NCBI RefSeq assembly: GCF_010500215.1
Contig: NZ_JAAGOY010000007.1
Location: 124,001 to 188,000 of the forward strand
Length of the DNA: 64,000 nucleotides
Origin: Aliiroseovarius sp. PrR006
GTDB lineage: Bacteria > Pseudomonadota > Alphaproteobacteria > Rhodobacterales > Rhodobacteraceae
Direction: 5' to 3'
Part shown: positions 53,774 through 61,658 of the stretch, piece after piece
Layout of the letters: every line of letters begins with the position of its first letter
Position numbering within the stretch: the first letter of the stretch is position 1
The notes under the pieces: model-generated
Seen by the model: the letters and a program-made list of their open reading frames with translations, nothing else
What the model was told of the DNA's origin: nothing
Database searches by the model: none
Translations under genes and position numbers: made by a program

Positions 53774-56720
53774 GGAGCTTCTCTCCTTCCGGATCGACGA
53801 AATGCGGACTGACGATTTCGACCAGAATTTCTTTATCTTCCAGTGGGTTAACCAACCGCAGTTGCTCGCCCATCCGTTCAAAACCCGACTTCACAAAGCC
53901 AAGCCCGATCGAACTTTCAAGGATCGGAGAATAGGCGGCCGAGGTGACATAACCCTGATCATGCGCGGCATTGACCGGGCCCGTAGTGGCCATCAGATGC
54001 CCGCCTGCTGGCACGGATTTCGACGCGTCCACCGGGCGCAAACCAACAAGGTTCAGCGCGCCCTCAGCGTTCATCCCATCGCGCCGCGACAGCACATTGC
54101 CGATGCACTCTTTTTTGGTCGAAACCATCCGGCCCAGCCCAAGGTTCAGCGCGGTGGTGGTACCGTTCAGCTCGTTCCCTGCCGCGTGGCCTTTTTCAAT
54201 CCGCATGACACCCAGCGCTTCTGTGCCGTAGGGGGTCACGTCGAATTCCGCGCCTGCCGCCATCATTTCGCGCATCAACGCGTCACCATAGCGGGTAGGC
54301 ACAGCGATCTCATAAGCCAACTCGCCCGAGAACGAGATCCGGAAGAGCCGCGCGCGGCAGCCGCCACAGACAGTGATTTCACCACACGCCATGAAGGGGA
54401 ATGCCTCGTTCGTGATATCGAATTCCGGGTCCACAATCTTTCGCAGCAGCTTGCGCGCGTTGGGGCCAGCGACAGCGTATTGCGCCCATGCCTCGGTAGT
54501 GGAAATCAACTGCACGTCCAGATCCGGCCATAGGCATTGGCGGGCGAATTCCATGTTGCGATAGACCACAACCGCATTGGCGGTGGTGGTGGTGACAACG
54601 AAATGATCCTCGGCCAGACGTGCGGCGGTGCCGTCGTCGTAGGCCACACCATCTTCGCGCAGCATCAAACCGTAACGCACCTTGCCCACGGGCAATTTGG
54701 CAAAGCCATTGGCATAGATCTTGTTCAGAAATTCAGCAGCATCCGCGCCCTGAACGTCGATCTTGCCCAGCGTGGTCACGTCGCAAATGCCGACAGAGTT
54801 GCGGGTGGCCAGAACCTCGCGGTCGACAGATTGACGCCAGTGGGTTTCACCCGCCTTGGGGAACCACTGCGCGCGCAGCCAGTTGCCAACTTCAACAAAC
54901 ACCGCGCCTTGTTCCTCAGCCCATGTGTGGCTTGGGGTCAGGCGGGTCGGGTGGAACTCTTTCCCCACCGCGCGGCCTGCCAGTGCGCCCATCGAAACGG
55001 GCGTATAGGGCGGGCGGAAAATGGTGGTGCCGGTGTCGGGGATCGACTTGCCTGTCAGCTCGGCCATCACTGCCAGCGCGCCAACATTCGAGGTTTTGCC
55101 CTGATCGGTCGCCATGCCCAGCGTGGTATAGCGTTTCAGGTGCTCGACCGAGGTGAAGTTCTCCTGATGCGCCAGTTTCACGTCCTTGACGGTCACATCG
55201 TTCTGGAAATCCAGCCACGCGCGTTTTGCGCCCGCGACATGCCAGAATGGGGTGAGCGAGACGGGGGCGTCCTCGGCATTAGGGAGGTCACCCACCTTGG
55301 CTTCTATGCCCAAATCAGAGAGCGCTTCAACCGCTTTCGCCGCGCCACCAGTCAGCGCAGCGTGGGTCGACATCTCGCCCATCGCAGCCCCGGCAACGCT
55401 TTGGCCCGAGGGCAAGCCCTGCCCAGGTACAAAGGCGTGGATATCTTCATTCCAAACCGGACGCCCGCGCTGATGGCAGGTCAGGCCAAGGTTGGGGTTC
55501 CAGCCGCCGGACATCGCCAGCGCGCCACAAGGGATCACGCGGGTCTGGCCGTTTGCCAGACGTACTGTGACAGAGGTCAGGCCCAAACGGCCCTTGGTGT
55601 CGACGATCTGTGCGCCTGCCAGCACCTCTGTGCCGTCAATTGCGGGCGCATCGGGGCGGATATCCACCACGGCGGGCACCTCGACCCCTTTGGCGATCAG
55701 GTCGCGGGCGGTCTTGTGGGCGTCATCGTTGTTGGCGAAGACGACAACCGACTGCGCGGGCGTGGCGGCAAAGCGGTTGGCATAGGCGCGGGTGGCACCG
55801 GCCAGCATCACGCCGGGACGGTCATTGTTTTCAAACCCGATAGGGCGTTCGATTGCCCCGGTCGCGACCAAGGCGCGTTTGGAATAGATCCGCCAAAGCG
55901 TCTGGCGCGGCTTGTCCGATTCCGGGGCGATCAGGTGATCAGCGTTACGCTCGACCGCTCCATAGACGCCGTGGTCATAGGCACCAAACACGGTGGTGCG
56001 CGGCATCACGCGGACGTTGGGCAGCGACGCCAATTCGGCCTGTGCCTGTTCTACCCATTCTGCGCCGGACTGATCAGACAGCGACCCGGTATCGGCCAGC
56101 AGACGTCCACCCAGACGGAAATCTTCGTCCGCTAGGATCACTTGTGCGCCTACACGACCCGCAGTCAGTGCAGCGGCGAGACCAGCAGGTCCAGCGCCAA
56201 TCACCAGCAGGTCACAATGCAGGAAGCCTTTGTCATAGGCGTCGGGGTCGCCTTCGCCGGTCAGGCTGCCAAGACCGGCGGCTTTACGGATAATCGGCTC
56301 GTAAAGCTTTTCCCAGAAGGCCCGCGGCCACATGAAGGTTTTGTAGTAAAACCCAGCGCTCAGGAAATTCGAGAAGCGATCATTGATCGCCATGAAATCG
56401 CGTTCCAGAGACGGCCAGCGGTTTTGCGAGTTGGCAACAAATCCGTCATAGATCTCGGCCACGGTGGCGCGGGTGTTGGGCTCCTGACGACCACCGGATC
56501 GCAGTTCGACCAGCGCGTTGGGTTCCTCAGAGCCTGCAGTCAGCACGCCACGCGGACGGTGGTATTTGAACGAACGCCCCATCAGGCGCACGCCATTGGC
56601 CAACAGGGCTGAGGCGAGCGTATCGCCCGCATGACCCTGATAGTTTTTGCCATCAAAGCTGAAATTGAGCGTGGCTGATCGGTCGATCAGCCCGCCAGAA
56701 AGGCGGTTTGCCTGTGTCAT
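53766..56720 (-). CDS. soxA: Sarcosine oxidase alpha subunit
   Basis: A 984-residue subunit. The N-terminal ferredoxin-like domain (about 10-95, HAGDTLASALLANGVRLMGRSFKYHRPRG split by the family pattern) is followed by the NAD-binding Rossmann domain LLVIGAGPAGLAAALTAGRVGAQV (about 170). The C-terminal half from about 590 is an aminomethyltransferase (GcvT)-like tetrahydrofolate-binding domain. The enzyme demethylates sarcosine (or a related secondary amine) to glycine, with formaldehyde passed to folate. It overlaps soxD and soxG by 4 and 8 bases. Confidence 0.93.
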   Translation of the reverse strand: MTQANRLSGGLIDRSATLNFSFDGKNYQGHAGDTLASALLANGVRLMGRSFKYHRPRGVLTAGSEEPNALVELRSGGRQEPNTRATVAEIYDGFVANSQNRWPSLERDFMAINDRFSNFLSAGFYYKTFMWPRAFWEKLYEPIIRKAAGLGSLTGEGDPDAYDKGFLHCDLLVIGAGPAGLAAALTAGRVGAQVILADEDFRLGGRLLADTGSLSDQSGAEWVEQAQAELASLPNVRVMPRTTVFGAYDHGVYGAVERNADHLIAPESDKPRQTLWRIYSKRALVATGAIERPIGFENNDRPGVMLAGATRAYANRFAATPAQSVVVFANNDDAHKTARDLIAKGVEVPAVVDIRPDAPAIDGTEVLAGAQIVDTKGRLGLTSVTVRLANGQTRVIPCGALAMSGGWNPNLGLTCHQRGRPVWNEDIHAFVPGQGLPSGQSVAGAAMGEMSTHAALTGGAAKAVEALSDLGIEAKVGDLPNAEDAPVSLTPFWHVAGAKRAWLDFQNDVTVKDVKLAHQENFTSVEHLKRYTTLGMATDQGKTSNVGALAVMAELTGKSIPDTGTTIFRPPYTPVSMGALAGRAVGKEFHPTRLTPSHTWAEEQGAVFVEVGNWLRAQWFPKAGETHWRQSVDREVLATRNSVGICDVTTLGKIDVQGADAAEFLNKIYANGFAKLPVGKVRYGLMLREDGVAYDDGTAARLAEDHFVVTTTTANAVVVYRNMEFARQCLWPDLDVQLISTTEAWAQYAVAGPNARKLLRKIVDPEFDITNEAFPFMACGEITVCGGCRARLFRISFSGELAYEIAVPTRYGDALMREMMAAGAEFDVTPYGTEALGVMRIEKGHAAGNELNGTTTALNLGLGRMVSTKKECIGNVLSRRDGMNAEGALNLVGLRPVDASKSVPAGGHLMATTGPVNAAHDQGYVTSAAYSPILESSIGLGFVKSGFERMGEQLRLVNPLEDKEILVEIVSPHFVDPEGEKLRA

Positions 56721-57013
56721 TGCATTACCTCGGCAGCGCGGTTGGCGCGTGCGACATCGCGAGCCAACTCAACCTTGGTGATCTCATGCGTGGTGGTGTC
56801 GCGGGTCACGACCAGCCAAGAGCGGTCGCCTTGCTCGTGGAACCACAGCTCGCGGTGCAAACCGGCGGGGTTTTCGCGCAGATGCAGATAGTCGTGAAAC
56901 TCGCGCAGAGCGTTTTCCGACAGCCAATAGGGACGGTTGATCAGGCCCGCGTCGCCCAGATAGGTGAACTCTTGCGCGTCGCGCGGTCCAAGAAGCGGAT
57001 GGTTGATGATCAT
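56717..57013 (-). CDS. soxD: Sarcosine oxidase delta subunit, zinc ligands lost
   Basis: A 98-residue delta subunit (GPRDAQEFTYLGDAGLINRP, HRELWFHEQGDRSWLVVTRDT). The usual zinc site of SoxD is Cys-x2-Cys near the N-terminus and His-x3-Cys near residues 59-63. Here the N-terminus reads INHPLLGPRD and the second site HEQGD: only the histidine is left. The protein contains no cysteine. It therefore belongs to a non-zinc subgroup. Confidence 0.9.
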   Translation of the reverse strand: MIINHPLLGPRDAQEFTYLGDAGLINRPYWLSENALREFHDYLHLRENPAGLHRELWFHEQGDRSWLVVTRDTTTHEITKVELARDVARANRAAEVMQ

Positions 57014-57025
57014 CGGTTCTGTTCC

Positions 57026-58276
57026 TCAGTGCAGGTTCGGTTGGGCACCCTGGCCCTTTTCGTCGATCATGTGCCCGGTCATGAACCGGTCCAGCCGATA
57101 GGCTTTGGCGGTCTCATGCGGACGGTCGGTTTTCAGAAGATGGGCAAAGCAGAAGCCCGCGGCAGGCGTGGCTTTGAAACCGCCATAGCACCAGCCGCCG
57201 TTGAAATAGAGACCCTCGATATGGGTCTTGTCGATGAAGGGCGAGCCATCCATCGACATATCCATGATGCCGCCCCAGCTGCGCAGAAGCCGCGCGCGTC
57301 CAAGGCCCGGGATCAGTGACATGCCACTTTCGATCACGTCTTCGACCACCGGCAGGTTGCCGCGTTGGGCGTAGGAATTGTAGCCGTCGATATCGCCGCC
57401 AAAGACCAGTCCGCCCTTGTCGGACTGGCTGCAATAGAAGTGACCCGCGCCATAGGTGATCACGCCCGGAATGAAGGGTTTCAGCCCCTCGGACACGAAG
57501 GCTTGCAGCACGTGGCTTTCGATCGGCAGACGCATTCCCGCCATCGCCATCACCCGGCTAGAGCTGCCCGCGACCGAGACGCCAACCTTCTTGGCGCCAA
57601 TAAACCCGCGTGAGGTCTCGACGCCCAGCACGCGCCCGTCTTCGATTTTGAAACCCGTGACTTCGCAGTTCTGGATGATATCCACGCCGCGCTGATCCGC
57701 ACCGCGCGCGTACCCCCACGCCACCGCATCGTGGCGCACCGTCCCACCGCGGCGATGCAACAACCCGCCCTTGATCGGGAAGCGGGCATTGTCGAAATTC
57801 AGGAACGGATACATGGCGCGCACGCCGTCAGTGTCCAAAAGCTCGGCATCTGATCCGTTTAGGATCATCGCATTCCCGCGCCGCCTTGCCGCATCCCGCT
57901 GCGCATCCGTGTGCACAAGGTTCAGAATACCACGCTGGCTGACCATCGCGTTATAGTTCAGGTCCTGCTCGAGGTTCTCCCACAACTTCAGCGAAAACTC
58001 GTAGAACGGTTCATTCCCGTCCAGCAAATAGTTCGAGCGGATGATGGTCGTGTTCCGGCCCACATTGCCGCCACCGATCCAGCCCTTCTCTAGCACCGCG
58101 ATCCGCGCGCCTTGAAACTCTTTCGCCAGATAATAGGCCGTGGCCAACCCGTGCCCACCGCCGCCAATGATCACATAGTCATAGGCGTCCTTCGGGTCGG
58201 GATCGCGCCATTGCGGCCCCCACCCTTTGTGTCCGGTCAGGCTTTCCTTGATCAGTCTCAAAGCAGAATAGCGCAT
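57026..58276 (-). CDS. soxB: Sarcosine oxidase beta subunit
   Basis: A 416-residue flavoprotein of the DAO family. The FAD-binding fold is YVIIGGGGHGLATAYYLAKE (about residue 34), and GGTVRHDAVAWGYARGAD contains the histidine expected to carry covalent FMN. It is the first gene of soxBDAG with a good site (aggagcccac). The neighbourhood (BCCT transporter, GbdR-like regulator) agrees with sarcosine or dimethylglycine-type substrates. Confidence 0.93.
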   Translation of the reverse strand: MRYSALRLIKESLTGHKGWGPQWRDPDPKDAYDYVIIGGGGHGLATAYYLAKEFQGARIAVLEKGWIGGGNVGRNTTIIRSNYLLDGNEPFYEFSLKLWENLEQDLNYNAMVSQRGILNLVHTDAQRDAARRRGNAMILNGSDAELLDTDGVRAMYPFLNFDNARFPIKGGLLHRRGGTVRHDAVAWGYARGADQRGVDIIQNCEVTGFKIEDGRVLGVETSRGFIGAKKVGVSVAGSSSRVMAMAGMRLPIESHVLQAFVSEGLKPFIPGVITYGAGHFYCSQSDKGGLVFGGDIDGYNSYAQRGNLPVVEDVIESGMSLIPGLGRARLLRSWGGIMDMSMDGSPFIDKTHIEGLYFNGGWCYGGFKATPAAGFCFAHLLKTDRPHETAKAYRLDRFMTGHMIDEKGQGAQPNLH

Positions 58277-58737
58277 GTGGGCTCCTGTTCGTATGCTCTA
58301 ATAAACTGGCATTTTGGCGTCGAACGCTTCTTCGGTTTCGGACAAGATTTGCGTCAGAATCGACATCTGGCGCACCGATGCCCCCAATGACCAAGGCGGT
58401 TTTGATACCCTCATGCGTGACATTCTGAATGGCTGCATAGTGGATCAATGATCCTCTGAACGGTCCCGCCCCCCCGGAACAAAGGGGACTAGCCTTGCTT
58501 GGCGACAGCAGCGAATGAAACCCACCTATAAGCGACATTTCAAGTACGACACTTGCGAAATGCTGCATTTTTCCCTCTATGGTTGCTAACTGCCTAAAAA
58601 TATTCGCTTTCCGCCTGCATTTGGACACGAAGATGTTGGCGGATTGGTCCCCATCAGCAATGGTTAATATCAGTTAACCAAAATCAACAGTTTGAAATGA
58701 TCGCTTTAGACAGCATCGGATTATTGGGGGCAAAAAT
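58277..58737. promoter_or_regulatory. Divergent control region with palindrome TGGTTAA-N6-TTAACCA
   Basis: A 460-base gap between soxB and the fusion-enzyme gene without a convincing ORF. A minus-strand frame (58179-58628) overlaps soxB and has no motif. The clearest signal is the perfect inverted repeat at 58661-58667/58674-58680, about 60 bases before ATG 58738, probably an operator or part of the promoter of the downstream pair. Confidence 0.45.
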
Positions 58738-61656
58738 ATGGAGAAGCAAAAGATCGCCGTAATTGGTGGCGGTGTCGGGGCCATGACGGCCATTTATGCC
58801 ATTACGCAAACGCCGGATTGGGACAAGAAATACGACATTACCGTCTATCAGCTTGGATGGCGCACGGGTGGAAAGGGCGCCAGCGGGCGCAACGCTGAAT
58901 TTGGGCAGCGGATCGAGGAACACGGGCTGCATGTCTGGGCCGGGTTCTATCAGAACGCCTTTCGCAACATGCGCCGCTGTTATGAACAGATGGTCGAGTT
59001 GGGATTGCGCAAGAAAAGCGACCCTCTCGGCACGATGGACAAGGCATTCAAGCCGCTGTCGCACCTATTTCTGGCTGAGAACGTTCCCACAGACGACCCG
59101 AATGAAAACCCATGGCGTCCTTGGGTGATCGACCTACCCAAGAACGACGAGGTGCCGGGGGACGAGACCGAGGTCCCCTCGCCTTTCGAGATGATGATGC
59201 GGATTTTGCAGATCATGATCGAGTTCCTACGCCGGGGCGAACTTGAAGGCGGCGCGGACGGACCGCTGGGGATCGAAGTGCCAGATGGCCTGTTGGACGG
59301 ACACGAAAGCATCCTTTCACATCTGAAGGCGCTGCCTGGGGCCGGACTTCCTGTCGGACCGCACAACTCGGACCTGTTGCTTGAGATCATCGAAGATGTA
59401 CAGGCCGAGGTGCACAGCCAACAGACGCCAGAAAACATGGCCCGCGACAGCGTGCGCCGGGGGTTGAACCTACTGGATATCGGGCTGGGCTATATGCACG
59501 GGGTGGTCAGTTCGGACACGTTCACCAATGGTTATGACGTATTGGACCAGTGGGAGTTCTCGGACTGGCTGCGTATGAACGGGGTCAGCGATCAGGCGCT
59601 GAAATGGGTGTCGATCCGGGGCTGCTATGACTTCGTGTTCGGCTTCCCCATGGGCAACACCGAGCGTCAGGGCGACACCGGCGCGGGCACGGCCTTGCGG
59701 GCGATGACGCGGCTGATCTTCACCTATTCCGGGGCGATCTTCCACAAGATGCAGGCCGGGATGGGCGACACGATATTTGGTCCCTACTATATGGTTCTGA
59801 AAGAGCTGGGCGTGAAGTTCGAGTTCTTCAACGCCGCCCGCAATCTGCATCTGGACGAGAACCGCACCCATATCGAGCGGATCAGCATGGTGCGGCAGGC
59901 CAAGGTGAAATCTGGCAGCTATGAGCCGTTGGTCGACGTGGACGGCCTGCCCTGCTGGCCGTCGGAACCCCTATGGGATCAGCTTGTCGATGGTCAGCAT
60001 CTGAAAGAGAGCGGCATCAATTTCGAAAGCGAGCGCACGCCGCCGAAGGGCGAGCCATTCACCCTGAAGCGAGGCGAGGATTTCGACCTTGTGATCCTTG
60101 GCGCCTCGATCGGGTCACTGCCCTACATGTCGCAAGAGCTATCCATCGCGTCCGAGCGCTGGCGCAACATGCTGGACCGGGTCAAGACCGTCTCGACCCA
60201 CGCGATGCAGCTGTGGCTGGACAAAACGCCCAAGCAGCTGGGGTGGGAGAAGCGCGTGAAAGCGCATAACTCGCAAAAGTCCCTGCCCCCGTCCCCGATG
60301 CGGACGGTCATCACAGGCTTTGCCGAACCGCTGGACACCTGGGCGGACATGTCCCACCTGATCCCGCACGAGGATTGGGGCACCGACAAACCCAAATCCA
60401 TCGCCTATTTCTGCTCGCCCGCGCCCGACGGTGAAGACATCACCGAATTCCGCGAGAGCTTCGGACGGTGGATGGACAAGGATCTGGTCAAGTTTTGGCC
60501 AGAAGCTGAGAAAGACGGCAAGTTTGACCGCAGTCTGCTTCATGAAAGTGAAGAAGCCGGGATTTACTCCCGTGTGAACATGTTCGGGTCAGAACGCTAT
60601 GTGCTGTCTGTCACGAACAGCGTTTATCACCGACTGGCTCCTTCTCAGAGCGGCTTTGCCAATCTCTATCTGGCAGGCGACTGGACGCGCTGCGGGTTGA
60701 ATGCAGGCTGCGTTGAAGGCGCAACCATGTCAGGGATCGCCTGCGCGTCAGCGGTCACGGGCGAAAAACTTCTAAACGTCGGAGCCAAGGATATCGCCCG
60801 CGAAGAAACCGTGTCGGAAAAGGCGATGTTCCAGACGAACTCGATCTCGGGCACGAAATGGCCGCTAACCCCGTTCTTTGCCCGGGGCGAGATGACGGGC
60901 GTATTTGTCTTCTATGAAGTGCCGCGCGCCGAGGTGCAGGCCATGCTGCCCCCGGGGATCGAACTGGGGCCAAGCCCCCTGACCCGGCCGGGCTTCCACC
61001 CCGTCGGCATGTCCTTCTGCAGCTATCACAATGTGCGCGGCTCATTCATTCCGGATTTCTTGGCGATGTCGCCCTATGGCGAGGCGACCTTCGCAATCCC
61101 CTACACCCGCACCGCCGAAGCACGGCAGGCGCCGCTTCTGTATCCGCGCAGGCTTTATGTGAATAGCAAGTCCGCGATCATGGCCGGCAAGGTGTTCTAT
61201 GCGATGCCCAAGGTCTGGTCCGATATCAGGCTTGAGAACACGCGCTTTACGGCCACAGGCCCGCGTGGGATGAAGATGCAGGCCACTTTCCAACAGCACA
61301 TGGACCCGGCCCCCCTGCCCGGCCACCCGGCACAGGGGGCAATCGCAAACTTGCTAAATATGACCTTTGTCACGCGCAATGCATCGGGACGGCTATTCTA
61401 CAACGCGTTCGACCTGCAACTGGATCGCGCCTATGTCGCCCCGGTGTCCGCTCAAATTGAAGTTAAAGACCCGGATCCTAACGGTTTTCCAACAACTTCG
61501 TTTGACGCGGCCCCGCTTCAGTTGCAAACTGGTGAACGCCTTCCCGGTGCATTCCGGGTCTGGTGCTCATGGGCGATGACCAACCCGCTGGACAGCAAAC
61601 GGGTGCGCCACGCGGCCATGGCAAGGGAGTGGGTACGTCAAAGATCGATGAGGTAA
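58738..61656 (+). CDS. Fusion: FAD-dependent oxidoreductase + acetoacetate-decarboxylase-like domain
   Basis: A 972-residue two-domain protein. Residues 1 to about 685 are a flavin oxidoreductase of the amine-oxidase/phytoene-desaturase type: dinucleotide fold IAVIGGGVGAMTAIYAI at the start, RTGGKGASGRN and HGLHVWAGFYQNAFR next, and the closing FAD motif LYLAGDWTRCGLNAGCVEGA at about 645. Residues about 705-970 resemble acetoacetate decarboxylase (MTGVFVFYEVPRAEVQAMLPPG; AGKVFYAMPKVWSDI with a possible Schiff-base lysine). The fusion implies oxidation then decarboxylation or dehydration of one substrate, identity unknown. Two bases separate it from the cyclase gene. Confidence 0.82.
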   Translation: MEKQKIAVIGGGVGAMTAIYAITQTPDWDKKYDITVYQLGWRTGGKGASGRNAEFGQRIEEHGLHVWAGFYQNAFRNMRRCYEQMVELGLRKKSDPLGTMDKAFKPLSHLFLAENVPTDDPNENPWRPWVIDLPKNDEVPGDETEVPSPFEMMMRILQIMIEFLRRGELEGGADGPLGIEVPDGLLDGHESILSHLKALPGAGLPVGPHNSDLLLEIIEDVQAEVHSQQTPENMARDSVRRGLNLLDIGLGYMHGVVSSDTFTNGYDVLDQWEFSDWLRMNGVSDQALKWVSIRGCYDFVFGFPMGNTERQGDTGAGTALRAMTRLIFTYSGAIFHKMQAGMGDTIFGPYYMVLKELGVKFEFFNAARNLHLDENRTHIERISMVRQAKVKSGSYEPLVDVDGLPCWPSEPLWDQLVDGQHLKESGINFESERTPPKGEPFTLKRGEDFDLVILGASIGSLPYMSQELSIASERWRNMLDRVKTVSTHAMQLWLDKTPKQLGWEKRVKAHNSQKSLPPSPMRTVITGFAEPLDTWADMSHLIPHEDWGTDKPKSIAYFCSPAPDGEDITEFRESFGRWMDKDLVKFWPEAEKDGKFDRSLLHESEEAGIYSRVNMFGSERYVLSVTNSVYHRLAPSQSGFANLYLAGDWTRCGLNAGCVEGATMSGIACASAVTGEKLLNVGAKDIAREETVSEKAMFQTNSISGTKWPLTPFFARGEMTGVFVFYEVPRAEVQAMLPPGIELGPSPLTRPGFHPVGMSFCSYHNVRGSFIPDFLAMSPYGEATFAIPYTRTAEARQAPLLYPRRLYVNSKSAIMAGKVFYAMPKVWSDIRLENTRFTATGPRGMKMQATFQQHMDPAPLPGHPAQGAIANLLNMTFVTRNASGRLFYNAFDLQLDRAYVAPVSAQIEVKDPDPNGFPTTSFDAAPLQLQTGERLPGAFRVWCSWAMTNPLDSKRVRHAAMAREWVRQRSMR

Positions 61657-61658
61657 GA

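Noticed and set aside
49654-56135. Plus-strand frames of over 500 codons opposite the aldehyde dehydrogenase and soxA
   Set aside because: Compositional shadows of well-supported minus-strand genes; rich in R, G, H and Q with no recognisable domain.
43615-58276. Hydroxyproline-betaine (Hpb) degradation cluster
   Set aside because: The diagnostic epimerase, Rieske demethylase and racemase genes of that pathway are absent from the window.
58179-58628. 149-codon minus-strand frame in the gap before the fusion gene
   Set aside because: It overlaps the start of soxB and its predicted protein has no domain pattern.
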